64,000 bases of DNA, from the NCBI RefSeq assembly GCF_025822245.1, contig NZ_JACKTL010000033.1, positions 360,435-424,434 on the forward strand, in the 5' to 3' direction. Source of the DNA: Mycolicibacterium hodleri (GTDB taxonomy: Bacteria; Actinomycetota; Actinomycetes; Mycobacteriales; Mycobacteriaceae). How positions within the stretch are numbered: the stretch's first letter is position 1; each line of letters starts with the position of its first letter. The notes below the pieces were generated by a model. It did not search any database and was not told the origin of the DNA. It saw only the letters and a program-made list of their open reading frames with translations. Below, in pieces: positions 1-8,734 of the stretch. A program made the position numbers and the translations under genes.

Positions 1-89
1 TCGTAGCCAGGCCCGCCAAACGGCTGCCCTGGTTGATTCGGGGGGCCCGATTGCTGGGGCGGCGGCCATCCACCGGGAGGCAAGCTCAT
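1..89 (-). CDS. Proline-rich N-terminus of a putative membrane protein (partial)
   Basis: Only the first 29 or so codons lie in the window; the gene runs off the left edge. It starts with ATG at 89 and encodes a Pro/Gly/Gln-rich cytoplasmic-type tail beginning MSLPPGGWPPPQQ. That composition matches the N-termini of the two neighbouring upstream genes (MSTPPKGAGW and MSTPSHDGW), so it is probably a third member of the same proline-rich, single-TM family. Function is unknown. The position downstream of espL suggests ESX-1 locus cargo, but nothing in the visible part proves it. Confidence 0.5.
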   Translation of the reverse strand, partial: MSLPPGGWPPPQQSGPPNQPGQPFGGPGY

Positions 90-276
90 GCGCGTCTACC
101 CGTAGTCGGCAGTACCATCCTCACGCTCCCGAGCGGTCTAATGATCACGCTCCGGAGTTTACCGAGGCGCTCGTCATCAGCGTAGGACAGGAATCTACGC
201 GGCAATGCACCAATTCCGTCTCTCCGGGTGTGGACAATGATGCGCCAGTTCAAAGTTGCCGATGTTCGCCGTTCCG

Positions 277-935
277 TCATCGCCGCGAAGCGGCGGGCGC
301 AGCCCGTGTGTTAGCCGGACGGGTGTCTAGCGCCCGCTGCACGGCTCGGATTACGACTTGTTTGGCTTGATCGAGGCTCCGGCAGCAGTTGTCGGTGCCG
401 GCGTCGCCGTCTACCACGTCCGCTCGCAAACAGACCGCCGCAGTTGCACTGAAGTCCTCTAGCACGGCATTCCCGCGTCGCCTCGTCTATTACGCTCTAT
501 ATTTTTGAATCAATACGAGAGGTAGGGAAGCGCCGTCCACTCCTGAGCGATTCCGAGTGAGTTGCGTTGGCTCCCTCATCTACTGGCTTGAATGTCGGCA
601 AGATTGTTGTTGATTGCGATGAATGCGCCTCACGTCGGCTCATCCGTGACCACCGAGACGGGCCCCGTGTCATCCGCGCTGGCAATTTCACCCGTTACCG
701 CCGTTGCCGACGGAGAGGCTTCTGACTCGCGGTGGCGCGTCAGCACGATCACCGTGACGCCCACGGCTATGGCGATCACCAACAGCACCGCGACTGCGCC
801 GAGGAGCCACTTCAGCCCGTTGCCGGTCGGGGGTGGGGGTCCAGGCGGATGTACAAACGGGCCCTGCTGCCAGGGCGGCCCCGATCCGTGCGGCTCGCCC
901 GGCTGCCATCCAGCACCCTTCGGCGGCGTGCTCAT
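277..935 (-). pseudogene. Decayed proline-rich single-TM protein gene
   Basis: The 5' part (935 to 630) is an intact-looking frame: a Pro-rich tail of about 38 residues, a TM helix (WLLGAVAVLLVIAIAVGVTV) and an extracytoplasmic start ending TDEPT before a TGA. Translation past that stop still looks like protein in the same frame (AINNNLADIQ, then SLGIAQEWTALP) with further stops. A later frame at about 480-277 contains GNAVLEDFSATAAVCLRADV, which resembles the C-terminal part of the family as I remember it (an acidic TxDPTCAAW-type repeat protein). I read this as one gene of roughly 200 residues broken by at least three stops or frame changes. An annotation pipeline might instead call the 101-aa front (630-935) and a 62-aa GTG-started tail (277-465) as separate genes. 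The DNA at about 490-520 is noticeably AT-richer than the surroundings, as expected for decay. Confidence 0.55.
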
Positions 936-944
936 CCGCGAGTC

Positions 945-1211
945 CTAGAAGACCAGCAACGCGACGGCGACCGCGACGATGAGGACCACCAACACCCCGA
1001 TGGCGAACAGCAGCCACCGGCCGTTGCCGTCGGTGGCCTTCGAGCCACCGTGCTGGGTCCACGTTCCCTGTTCCCACCCGGGCGGCGGGGGTTGCTGCTT
1101 GGGGCTGGACACGGTCGGGTCGAACGGCTGACCGTACGGCTGCCCTTGATCGGCGGGCGTCGACTCCCACGGCTGCGGCGACGACCACCCGTCGTGAGAA
1201 GGCGTGCTCAT
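945..1211 (-). CDS. Small proline-rich tail-anchored-like membrane protein
   Basis: An 88-residue protein. I chose the ATG at 1211 (MSTPSHDGWSSPQPW) because the sequence before it is Arg-rich non-coding-like translation. Residues 1-65 are rich in Pro, Gln and Gly (QQPPPPGWEQG). Residues about 68-88 form one hydrophobic helix (LLFAIGVLVVLIVAVAVALL) ending right at the stop codon, so the protein is either a genuine C-tail-anchored protein or a family member truncated just after its TM segment. It is followed 9 nt later by the start of the decayed paralogue, which begins with the same MSTP. No function can be assigned; it shares strand with espB-espL upstream. Confidence 0.5.
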   Translation of the reverse strand: MSTPSHDGWSSPQPWESTPADQGQPYGQPFDPTVSSPKQQPPPPGWEQGTWTQHGGSKATDGNGRWLLFAIGVLVVLIVAVAVALLVF

Positions 1212-1344
1212 CCGCGCGTTCCTTCGACTACCCCGTACATGCCCGCACCCCCGCTGCACTCGCCGGTCACGCCTCGCCCCAGCGACGCGCACACGCCTTC
1301 ACCGTAAGCCGAAAACCCCACTGCCCCGTGCACCAAATTTCCCC

Positions 1345-1600
1345 CCGAAATCCCCTCTCGGTTGCCAGGCACGCCAAGTCGACTGCCCCTGTGACGTCGG
1401 ATGCCGCACGCGTCAGGGCCCCGTCCGCGGCCACGTAGGTCGAACGTTGCGAAGTCCTGGAACGCCCCGTTCGACGTCCCCTGGCCGAGTGCCTCGACGT
1501 CGCCCGCGAAGGCGGCCATCACCGGCCCCAGGTCGGCGGCCCTGCGGGATTCGACGGCTCGTTCACGAGGTCCGTCGCGGCAGGGTGCGGTTCATCGCTT
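1345..1600 (-). pseudogene. Frameshifted remnant of the same ESX-linked family
   Basis: Immediately after espL a GGGAG-preceded ATG at 1597 opens a frame of only ten codons. The other frames carry protein-like fragments in the correct order: HPAATDLVNE, then RRAADLGPVMAAFAGDVEAL and GTSNGAFQDFATF, then, after a one-base shift near 1435, YVAADGALTRAASDVTGAVD. Joined, they give about 85 residues of a plausible helical domain whose middle (N-G-A-F-Q-D-F-A) parallels the N-A-V-L-E-D-F-S of the decayed gene at 277-935. I infer a degraded paralogue sitting where espK is expected. A single automated frame (1208-1522, 104 aa) captures only its middle and then continues into unlikely sequence. Confidence 0.4.
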
Positions 1601-1612
1601 GAACTCCCGGTG

Positions 1613-1954
1613 CTAGTCGTTGGCGTCGTTGAGGTCGGACGTGATCTCGGCGACGACGGAATCTATACGCTCGCGGTCGGCCTCGATCGACGCCGACGCA
1701 GTCGCCCCCGCGTTCTGCAACGCTTCGTTGACCCGCGCAGCGACCGTATCGGCTCCGAGCCGCAACAACCCCTCTTCGATGAAGACGTCAGTCAGCCAGT
1801 GGTGGCCGTTGAGCGTGACCTCGACGGTCTTCGCCTCGTCGGTCGCGGTGAACGTCTCGCCCGCCATCTTGCTCAGCTGGTCGTCCATCAGCGACTGCAG
1901 ACGCTGCGCCTGCTTCAGCACCGCCGCCACCTGCGGGTGCATGTCCTCGGTCAC
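1613..1954 (-). CDS. espL: EspL, ESX-1 associated YbaB/EbfC-like protein
   Basis: A 113-residue, mostly helical acidic protein of the YbaB/EbfC nucleoid-protein fold, as in M. tuberculosis EspL (about 115 aa). The pattern is MHPQVAAVLKQAQRLQSLMD, then a beta-rich centre (VEVTLNGHHWLTDVFIEEGL), then a C-terminal helix (VNEALQNAGATASASIEADR). It starts with GTG at 1954, overlapping the espB stop in a GTGA arrangement, so translation is probably coupled to espB. In ESX-1 systems EspL is needed for stability or secretion of EspB/EspE-type substrates; that role is family knowledge. It is the last intact gene of the mycP-eccE-espB-espL unit here. Confidence 0.85.
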   Translation of the reverse strand: MTEDMHPQVAAVLKQAQRLQSLMDDQLSKMAGETFTATDEAKTVEVTLNGHHWLTDVFIEEGLLRLGADTVAARVNEALQNAGATASASIEADRERIDSVVAEITSDLNDAND

Positions 1955-3378
1955 TTGGAGTCCTTCGGATCCTGAACGGTCCTGCGCTTCCGGTCACCGA
2001 TGACGCCCTGCGTGTACTCGCGATCCTCGACGTAGAGGTCTTCGTCGGGGGAGAGGCTGGGGGTGCGTCGCTTTTCCTTGCCGCCCTGGGCCTGGCCGCC
2101 ATGGCCACCACCCATTCCGCCACCCATTCCGCCGCCCATCGCGCCACCACCTGCGTCGGCTGCGGCGGGGTGCAGGCTGGGATCGTCGGGCAGGAACGGG
2201 GTGTCCCCCGGTTCGCCACCGGGCAGGCTCGGCATGCCGCCGCCGGGCGATCCGCCCGAGGGTGAGCCGCCGCCGGACGGTGATCCGCCCCCGGCGCCCG
2301 AGCCTTGACCGGCCGAGGGTTCACCCGACTTCTGTTCGGCCGACATGGGTGACACCCCCTGCGACGGGGTCTGCGGCATCGACGGCGAACCGCCGGGTTG
2401 TCCTCCGCCGCCACCTCCACCGCCACCGCCGGTCGACGGCGATCCGGGGCCCTGTCCCGACTGCGTCTGCTGCCAGTCGGACGGCAGCTTCCTCGGGTCC
2501 CCATTCTCGGTCACGGGTGCCGAAGGCGTCCCGACGGGCGGCGGCGGATTGTCGACCGTCACGCGTTCGACAGCGGCCGCCGTCGTGTACTCGTCCTGAA
2601 TGTCCTCGGACTGCTTGACCAGCTTCTCCATCGCGACCAAGCTCGCATGCTGGTTGGCGGTGGTCATGTTCTCTTCCAACGACTTGTACTGCTGGTACAC
2701 CGGGTTGTGCTTGACCACGGCGGCGAGGTGGGCGTCCCACACCTTCTGCGCTTCGCGCGCCAGCTCCTGCCATTTTTGGCCGAGCTGGGTGATCCAGTTG
2801 CCGTAGTTGAAGAACTTGCCGTACGCCTCGTCGGCCGCTTCGCCCTCCCAGTTGACGATGGGCGCGATGAACGTGGCCCCAGCCTCTTGCAGCGCGACGC
2901 CGTTGGCGTCCCACTTGTTGCGGGCCGCTTCGAGCGACGCACCGTGGTCACCGCTGACGAGTGCGTTTTGAGCGAGGTCGATGAAGACGTTGCCGCCACT
3001 GCTCGTTCGAGACGGTGCCGCCAACGATCCTGGGGCCTTCGGCTCGGGCGTGCCGCTACCTGCCGGGACGACGGGCGCCGGTGCTGGCCCGCCGCTGTCG
3101 ATGCTGCGCCGCGCGGCCTCGTCGAAGTCGTCGTAGGCCTTGGCGACCGATCTGAGCGTCTCGGCCAGTCGCTGCTGCTCGGTCTTCGCGAAGGCTTGGT
3201 TCTTGGCCAAATAGTCCGCATTGGCTTGAAGGTGCTCTATGGTTCGCTGCGTGTGGGGCAAGCTATCCGGTGCTTGAAGCCCCGACGAGAGCCCCTCGGG
3301 GTCGGCGAACTCGACGTTCGCGACCTGGTTTGCCTTAGTGCGCAAGTCCCCCGTGTCGACCTTGATGCCGTCGCCCAT
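1951..3378 (-). CDS. espB: EspB, ESX-1 secreted PE/PPE-fold substrate
   Basis: A 475-residue ESX-1 substrate (M. tuberculosis EspB is 460 aa). The N-terminal PE-like half has the bipartite secretion signature: YDDFD (YxxxD) at residues 82-86 and WEG (WxG) at 177-179. The second half, from about 285, is low-complexity Gly/Pro/Ser, with a poly-Gly run and repeated GGGM units near residues 415-430; this is the disordered tail that MycP cleaves in known EspB. The start at 3378 is preceded by a strong Shine-Dalgarno GAGGAGG. It lies 46 nt after eccE and overlaps espL. In the family, EspB forms heptameric rings and binds phospholipids outside the cell; the YxxxD, WxG and gene order make the assignment firm. 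Confidence 0.9.
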   Translation of the reverse strand: MGDGIKVDTGDLRTKANQVANVEFADPEGLSSGLQAPDSLPHTQRTIEHLQANADYLAKNQAFAKTEQQRLAETLRSVAKAYDDFDEAARRSIDSGGPAPAPVVPAGSGTPEPKAPGSLAAPSRTSSGGNVFIDLAQNALVSGDHGASLEAARNKWDANGVALQEAGATFIAPIVNWEGEAADEAYGKFFNYGNWITQLGQKWQELAREAQKVWDAHLAAVVKHNPVYQQYKSLEENMTTANQHASLVAMEKLVKQSEDIQDEYTTAAAVERVTVDNPPPPVGTPSAPVTENGDPRKLPSDWQQTQSGQGPGSPSTGGGGGGGGGGQPGGSPSMPQTPSQGVSPMSAEQKSGEPSAGQGSGAGGGSPSGGGSPSGGSPGGGMPSLPGGEPGDTPFLPDDPSLHPAAADAGGGAMGGGMGGGMGGGHGGQAQGGKEKRRTPSLSPDEDLYVEDREYTQGVIGDRKRRTVQDPKDSK

Positions 3379-3424
3379 CAGTCCTCCTCACACCCTGCCC
3401 ACACGTGCCCCCGCAATTGACGTG

Positions 3425-4822
3425 TCATGGCTCCAGCGCCATCTGGTAGCGGCTTTCCTCGCGCGGGTTGATCAGCCGGATGGGCAGCTGGCGGTGGCGT
3501 GGCGTGTCGATGAAGTTGTGCCGCAACACGACTCGTCCTACCCCGGGATGCGGCCCCAGGTAGGTCGTCGAGTTGGGCCAGACGATCTTGGCGACGGTGC
3601 CCACGCGTGCGTTGATGAGCCCCGCGAACTCGCGAAACTGCGGCCCCAAGGTGATGACGGCGCCGGCGGCGGCCGACCGAATCACGAACTGGGTGAACAG
3701 CCGCGCGTCACCCAGGTTGATGCTGACGTCGACGTCGTCGAACGGCATGTACACCGGGTACCGGTCGGCCGTCTCGCCGACCAACACCCCGGCCGAACCG
3801 ATCGGCAGTTCGTAGTGCCGGTCGGTGGTCGGGCTCTCGCCGTGCAGGGCCGCACGCTGGCCGCCGAAGAGGCACGAAAACCCGCGTGGCGTAGCGGGTT
3901 CGGCCAACGTCGTCAGCAGGACCGTCGTCGTCGGGGCCGTGCCTGGCCGCACCCGCACCCGGGTGATGGTGTGATCTGCCCGCGCCGACCACCACACGTC
4001 CGGGCCGCCGGGTGCGGTGTACGCGGCGGTGAAGGTGCTGCGCCCCTTGATAAGCGACCACGCCTCGCGTTCGAAGCTGATCTCGGTGGCGCGATCGAAG
4101 TCGTCGAAGCTGCGTCCGCACCGGGCGTCGATTCCGTTGCTGGCCAGGTGATCTGCGATGCGGGTGGCCGAGGCCACCAGATACCGGGCCAGCCCGGCGA
4201 CGCCGGCGTCGCGGCGCAGCGCAGACTTGCGGGTCTCCTCGGGCAAGGCGCGCAACACGATCCAGGTCCGCCGGTTGGCCGGCGCCGGATACGGCCCCAC
4301 CACCTGGTCGTAGAGCGCGACGAGGCTTGCCGGCGCCGTCCGCCCGACCCGGTATCCGGCCGAGACGACGTCGGCCTCCAGGTCGGGGCAGTAGGTGGAG
4401 ATGAGTTGCTCGACGAGTTGGGTGTCCAGCACGTCGTCGGTGAAGGCCTCGCCGGACACGATGACCGTCGGCGTGAACGGGCGCGGGACGAGTTCGACGA
4501 TCGCGATGAGGTGGTCGCCCTGCCAGCGCACCGCGACGTGGTCACCCGGAATGACCGTCGCACCGACGGCCGCCGCCGACGGCGCCTTGGGCGGCACCAC
4601 GTGCCGACGCCGCCACGCGAACACCGCGGCGATCCAGCCGGTCACGCGACGGCCGCGCACGGTCAGCATCGCCGCGATCGCGATGAGCACGGCCAGAGTG
4701 ATCGCCAACCACGTCAGGTGGATGTGGACGAAGAACACCACGCACGCGGGGATCAGAACGGCGGCCCACAGCAGGTGTCCCGTCGTGATGCGCAGACCGA
4801 ATACCGAGAGGAGGTCTTTCAT
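3425..4822 (-). CDS. eccE: EccE1, ESX-1 core membrane component
   Basis: A 465-residue protein, matching the usual EccE1 length of about 460. Two adjacent TM helices lie at the N-terminus (HLLWAAVLIPACVVFFVHIH and WLAITLAVLIAIAAMLTV, residues about 18-57), followed by a basic stretch and a long cytosolic domain. In ESX systems EccE caps the periphery of the EccB-C-D-E inner-membrane complex. The start at 4822 (MKDLLSVFGL) overlaps the mycP stop by ATGA; the much longer open frame that continues upstream is only the shadow of mycP. The order mycP, eccE, espB, espL is the ESX-1 arrangement, which supports ESX-1 rather than ESX-2 to -5. Confidence 0.9.
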   Translation of the reverse strand: MKDLLSVFGLRITTGHLLWAAVLIPACVVFFVHIHLTWLAITLAVLIAIAAMLTVRGRRVTGWIAAVFAWRRRHVVPPKAPSAAAVGATVIPGDHVAVRWQGDHLIAIVELVPRPFTPTVIVSGEAFTDDVLDTQLVEQLISTYCPDLEADVVSAGYRVGRTAPASLVALYDQVVGPYPAPANRRTWIVLRALPEETRKSALRRDAGVAGLARYLVASATRIADHLASNGIDARCGRSFDDFDRATEISFEREAWSLIKGRSTFTAAYTAPGGPDVWWSARADHTITRVRVRPGTAPTTTVLLTTLAEPATPRGFSCLFGGQRAALHGESPTTDRHYELPIGSAGVLVGETADRYPVYMPFDDVDVSINLGDARLFTQFVIRSAAAGAVITLGPQFREFAGLINARVGTVAKIVWPNSTTYLGPHPGVGRVVLRHNFIDTPRHRQLPIRLINPREESRYQMALEP

Positions 4823-6168
4823 CGGCGCCTCAGTGCGCGCCTGGCGAGAGCGAGGATGCCGAGGGCCACTGCCAGACTCACGCCGGTCACCACCACGATC
4901 GTGATGGGCCCGCGGTCGGGCGGCGGGACGTACACCGGCGCCGGAATCTGCTGCACCTTGTACGGCACCGTCTTCGGACCGGACGGCACGTCCCACGTCA
5001 ACGCCGCCACCGGATCGATGACGCCGGCCCCGACGTAGTTGTCGACGCCGCCGCCGGGATGCCGTGAGGTGGCGGTGATCCGGTAGATGATCTGCGCGGG
5101 GGTCAGGTCGGGGAACCGCTGCCGGAGCATGGCGGCCAGCCCGGACACGTAGGCGGCGGCGAACGACGTTCCGTTGATGGGGATCGGACCGTCCTGACCC
5201 TGCAGGGCGTTGACCGGGTTGCCGTCGTACCCCAGCGCGACGATGTTCTCCGCGGGTGCGGCCGCACCGAGCCATGGACCGGACATCGAGAACGTGCTGG
5301 GCTGGCCGGTTTGGCCGATGCCGCCGACGGTGAGGACCAGTGGCGAGTACCACGCCGGCGAGACGATGGTTTGAACTTGCTTCCAGCCGCGGGGATCCGC
5401 CGGGGTCGACGCGTCGGGCGGCGGGTTCTGCGTGCAGTCCTGGCCGGTGTTGCCCGCCGCGACGATGATGACGGCGCCCTTGGCGTTGACCGCGTATTCG
5501 ATGGCGGCGCCGAGGCTCTTCTCGTCGATGGGCCGGGTGATCTTGTAGCAGGCCGCTTCGCTGATGTTGATCACCTGGGCGCCGAGGTTCGCGGCGTGCA
5601 CGATCGAGCGGGCGAGGCTGCGCAACGAGCCCGCGGTCTGCGTGGTGTTGGGGTCGTTGGGATCGGTGCGCGCGCCGACGGGTTGGTAGTTGTCCGACGT
5701 CTGCCGCAGCGACAGGAGCCGGGCGTCGGGCGCGACGCCGACGAATCCGTCGGTGGGCGACGGGCGGCCGGCGATGATCGACGCGGTCAGGGTGCCGTGG
5801 GAGTCGCAGTCGTTCATCCCGTCGCCGGCCTTGTCGACGAAGTCGCCGCCGGGCAGGGCGGGCACGCGTGCCGAGCCGTTCACGCCGGTGTCGATGACGG
5901 CGACGGTGACGCCGGCGCCGGTGGCGAACTTCTGCGCGTCGGCGATCCGGAGGTAGTCGTTGGGCCAGGGCTTGTCCGCGAAGTTGGCGCCGGGGAAGAC
6001 GGTCGGGCTCGAGCAGACGCGACGTAGCTCGGTCGGGGTGTCGGGGCCCGTCTCGTCGGGCGGCAGGGCGGTCGGGTCGATGGCGGGCGGCTCGATCGCG
6101 ACCGCCGGGGGCGCGGTGAACACCGTCAGGAACAGGACGGCGACGAGCATGACGATGCGACGCGTCAC
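4819..6168 (-). CDS. mycP: MycP1 mycosin, ESX-1 subtilisin-like protease
   Basis: A 449-residue membrane-anchored serine protease of family S8. A signal peptide of about 24 residues (MLVAVLFLTVFTAPPAVA) precedes the catalytic domain. Catalytic residues are visible: Asp93 (VAVIDTGVN), His124 (DSHGTLTA), oxyanion Asn240 (VAAGNTGQD) and Ser335 (INGTSFAAA). A C-terminal TM helix (ITIVVVTGVSLAVALGILA, about 422-440) is followed by an Arg-rich cytosolic end. Mycosins stabilise the ESX membrane complex and MycP1 processes EspB, whose gene is two downstream. The start is GTG at 6168. It is the first gene of its minus-strand unit; no clear -10 was identified in the 164 nt between it and the upstream terminator. 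Confidence 0.93.
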   Translation of the reverse strand: MTRRIVMLVAVLFLTVFTAPPAVAIEPPAIDPTALPPDETGPDTPTELRRVCSSPTVFPGANFADKPWPNDYLRIADAQKFATGAGVTVAVIDTGVNGSARVPALPGGDFVDKAGDGMNDCDSHGTLTASIIAGRPSPTDGFVGVAPDARLLSLRQTSDNYQPVGARTDPNDPNTTQTAGSLRSLARSIVHAANLGAQVINISEAACYKITRPIDEKSLGAAIEYAVNAKGAVIIVAAGNTGQDCTQNPPPDASTPADPRGWKQVQTIVSPAWYSPLVLTVGGIGQTGQPSTFSMSGPWLGAAAPAENIVALGYDGNPVNALQGQDGPIPINGTSFAAAYVSGLAAMLRQRFPDLTPAQIIYRITATSRHPGGGVDNYVGAGVIDPVAALTWDVPSGPKTVPYKVQQIPAPVYVPPPDRGPITIVVVTGVSLAVALGILALARRALRRR

Positions 6169-6332
6169 GAGTCACCCCTTCGTTCCCCGACCAGGCCCAG
6201 CTGCCGCCGCGACCTCCATAGCAAAGCGGTCACCGCCCCGTGGACGGCGCATTCCCTCACGTCAAGCCCTACGAGCACGTGCACTTCGCAATCCTACGAT
6301 GCGGTGGAAGCGCCCCATGCACCATTATTGAC

Positions 6333-6371
6333 GGCTCAGGGGGAGGCGCTGGTGGCGCTTCCCCCTGAGCC
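6333..6371 (-). terminator. Strong hairpin after ptsH
   Basis: A 17-bp stem (6333-6349 pairing with 6355-6371, one G-U pair) closes a 5-nt loop (TGGTG). It lies 27 nt past the ptsH stop, so it would end the ptsH-fruA-fruK-fruR transcript and insulate mycP. There is no T-run, which is typical of mycobacterial hairpin terminators. Confidence 0.7.
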
Positions 6372-6398
6372 GGTCTTCTGGTGCGCCGACGCGTCTAC

Positions 6399-6656
6399 CT
6401 AGGCGTCGAGGTCCTTCTGGATGAGCTCCGCGACGGTGCTCAGCGCGGCCTCGTCGTCGGAGGCGACCGTGACCTGGGCGCCGTTGCCGGCCCCGAGGGT
6501 CATGATCATCAGCGCCGAACCGGCGTCGACCGGTTCACCGCCGTCCACGGACAGGGTGACGGGAACGCCGGCGTTGACGACGGCTTCGGCGATGATCGCC
6601 GCGGGGCGGGCGTGCAGGCCGATCGACGAACCGACGATGACGGTCTTGGCGGGCAT
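6399..6656 (-). CDS. ptsH: HPr phosphocarrier protein
   Basis: An 85-residue PTS phosphocarrier. The phosphoryl-accepting His15 lies in GLHARPA, and a serine (Ser47) sits in the helix position where regulatory HPr has Ser46, although the local sequence (GSALMIMTLG) differs from the Bacillus-type HPr-kinase site. HPr takes phosphate from EI (ptsI, divergent, about 4 kb away) and passes it to the EIIA domain of FruA, encoded 33 nt upstream. A good Shine-Dalgarno (GAAGGAGA) precedes the ATG at 6656. It is the last gene of the fru operon and is followed by a strong hairpin. Confidence 0.95.
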   Translation of the reverse strand: MPAKTVIVGSSIGLHARPAAIIAEAVVNAGVPVTLSVDGGEPVDAGSALMIMTLGAGNGAQVTVASDDEAALSTVAELIQKDLDA

Positions 6657-6689
6657 GGTGAATCTCCTTCGGTGATGGGTTCGAGAATG

Positions 6690-8702
6690 TCAGGCGGCGA
6701 CGAGTTCGGGGGAGGTATCGGCGTCCACCTTCTTCTTGGCGAACTGCTTGGCCGCGACCACCGCGGCGGCGGCGACGACGGTGCCCAGTGCCAGGGCGAC
6801 CAGGAACCAGAGGAGGTTGCCGATGGCGAAGAACACGAAGATGCCGCCGTGGGGTGCCTTGAGCGTGACGTCGAAGGCCATGATGAGCGCACCGGTGACC
6901 GCGCCGCCGGCCATCATCGACGGGATGACGCGAAGCGGGTCGGCCGCGGCGAACGGGATGGCGCCCTCGGAGATGAACGAGGCACCGAGAAGCCATGCGG
7001 CGCGGCCGTTCTCGCGCTCCGGCTCGGTGAACAGCTTCGGACGCACGGTCGAGGCGAGCGCCATCGCCAGCGGCGGCACCATGCCGGCGGCCATGACCGC
7101 GGCCATGATGCGCAGTGACGACGGATCGGCGACGTTGAGCCCGGCGGTGGCGAAGGCGTAGGCCGCCTTGTTGACCGGGCCGCCGAGGTCGAAGCACATC
7201 ATCAGGCCCAGTATGACGCCGAGCAGGATCACCGAACTGCCGGACAGACCACCGAGCCAGCTCGTCAGGCCCGAGGTGATGGCGGCCAGTGGGCGGCCGA
7301 GGAGCAGGAACATCAGCAGACCGACGATCAGGGAGGCGCCCAGCGGGATGATCACGACCGGCATGAGGCCGCGCATGGCCTTCGGGACGGTGATCTTGCT
7401 GATCCACAGCGCGGTGAAGCCGGCGATCAGGCCGCCGACGATGCCTCCGATGAAACCGCCGCCGACGAAGACCGCCACCGCGCCTGCGGTGAAACCCGGT
7501 GCGATGCCGGGTCGGTCGGCGATGGCGAAGGATATGTAGCCGGCCAGGGCGGGCACCAGGAAGCCGAAGGCCAGCCCGCCGAGGGTGAACAGCACGGCCC
7601 CGAGGTACTGGACGAATCCGCCGTCGGGCAGGTTGGTCAGCGAGTTGGTGCTGGCGATGATGTTGCCCAGTGACTGCGTCGCACCCGTGGGCTTGTTCGC
7701 GATGTCGTATCCGGCGAACAGGAAACCCAGGGCGATCAGCAGACCGCCTGCGGCGACGAACGGAATCATGTAGCTGACGCCGGTGAGCAGGATCTGCCGG
7801 GTGCGAGTGCCCCAGCCGACCCCGCCTGCTGCCGAGGGGGCGGACGACGACGCGCCCCCACCGGCCGTGCCCTCCACGCGGGCGGCGTTGGGATCGCTTG
7901 CGGCGGCGACTGCTTCGGCCACCATCTTGGCGGGCTCGTTGATGGCCCGCTTGACGCCGGAGGCGATGACGGGCTTGCCGGCGAACCGGCCGCGGTCCTT
8001 GACGCCGACGTCGGTGGCGAAGATGACGGCGTCGGCGGCGGCGATGACCTCCGGTGCCACCGGGGTGCTGCCCGAGGAGCCCTGCGTCTCGACGTGCATC
8101 GTCACGCCGGCTTCCTTGGCGGCCAACGCCAGCGAGTCGGCGGCCATGTACGTGTGCGCGATGCCGGTGGGGCAGGCGGTGATGGCGATCAGCGTCGTGG
8201 TCTTCGTCGACTCGGCGGGTGCGGCCGGCGCCGCGGCGGGAGTGGTTGCCGGGGCGGGGTTCACCACCTGCTCGACGAGTGCGACGACCTCTTCGGCCGA
8301 GGACGCGGCTCGCAGCGAAGCGACGAACTCCTTGCGCACCAACGCCCTTGCGAGGCTCGACAGCAGCTTCATGTGCTCGGCGCCACCGGAGTCCGGCGCG
8401 GCGATGAGGAAGGCGAGGTCGGCGGGACCGTCGGGGGCGCCGAAGTCGACGGCGGGCGAGAGCCGCGCGAATCCGATCGTGGCCTCGTCGACGTAGGGGG
8501 AGCGGCAGTGGGGGATCGCGATGCCGCCCGGCAGGCCGGTGGCGGACTGGGCTTCGCGTGCCATCGCGGCGGCGACCAGGCCCGCGCCGTCGGAGGAGCG
8601 TCCGGCATCGGCGAGACGCGCGGCGAGCAGGCCGATGACGGCCTCCTTGTCGCCGCCTGCGTCGACGTCGATGGCGACGAGGTCAGTGGTGATGATGGAC
8701 AT
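6690..8702 (-). CDS. fruA: Fructose-type PTS EIIABC permease
   Basis: A 670-residue fused permease that phosphorylates fructose during uptake, giving fructose 1-phosphate. EIIA covers about residues 1-150, with phospho-His65 in AIPHCRSP. After an Ala/Pro linker, EIIB covers about 168-265, with phospho-Cys177 in ITACPTGIAHTY. A second low-complexity linker leads to EIIC (about 297-655) with eight or more membrane segments and the GGPVNKAAYAFA motif. The order A-B-C matches FruA of actinobacteria. A purine-rich Shine-Dalgarno precedes the ATG at 8702. It lies between fruK (32 nt upstream) and ptsH (33 nt downstream) and is presumably controlled by the DeoR regulator of the same operon. Confidence 0.94.
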   Translation of the reverse strand: MSIITTDLVAIDVDAGGDKEAVIGLLAARLADAGRSSDGAGLVAAAMAREAQSATGLPGGIAIPHCRSPYVDEATIGFARLSPAVDFGAPDGPADLAFLIAAPDSGGAEHMKLLSSLARALVRKEFVASLRAASSAEEVVALVEQVVNPAPATTPAAAPAAPAESTKTTTLIAITACPTGIAHTYMAADSLALAAKEAGVTMHVETQGSSGSTPVAPEVIAAADAVIFATDVGVKDRGRFAGKPVIASGVKRAINEPAKMVAEAVAAASDPNAARVEGTAGGGASSSAPSAAGGVGWGTRTRQILLTGVSYMIPFVAAGGLLIALGFLFAGYDIANKPTGATQSLGNIIASTNSLTNLPDGGFVQYLGAVLFTLGGLAFGFLVPALAGYISFAIADRPGIAPGFTAGAVAVFVGGGFIGGIVGGLIAGFTALWISKITVPKAMRGLMPVVIIPLGASLIVGLLMFLLLGRPLAAITSGLTSWLGGLSGSSVILLGVILGLMMCFDLGGPVNKAAYAFATAGLNVADPSSLRIMAAVMAAGMVPPLAMALASTVRPKLFTEPERENGRAAWLLGASFISEGAIPFAAADPLRVIPSMMAGGAVTGALIMAFDVTLKAPHGGIFVFFAIGNLLWFLVALALGTVVAAAAVVAAKQFAKKKVDADTSPELVAA

Positions 8703-8734
8703 GGCTCTCTTTCCTCTGGTGTGAGTCGGGTTGG

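Noticed and set aside
86..280. 64-residue frame on the minus strand with ATGA overlaps on both sides
   Set aside because: The translation is Arg-rich and random-looking with no family resemblance, and it lies in an obviously decayed stretch; kept only as a finding.
3425..6175. A 916-residue frame covering both eccE and mycP
   Set aside because: Only the part from ATG 4822 is eccE; the rest is the out-of-frame shadow of mycP, whose own frame has an intact signal peptide and catalytic triad.
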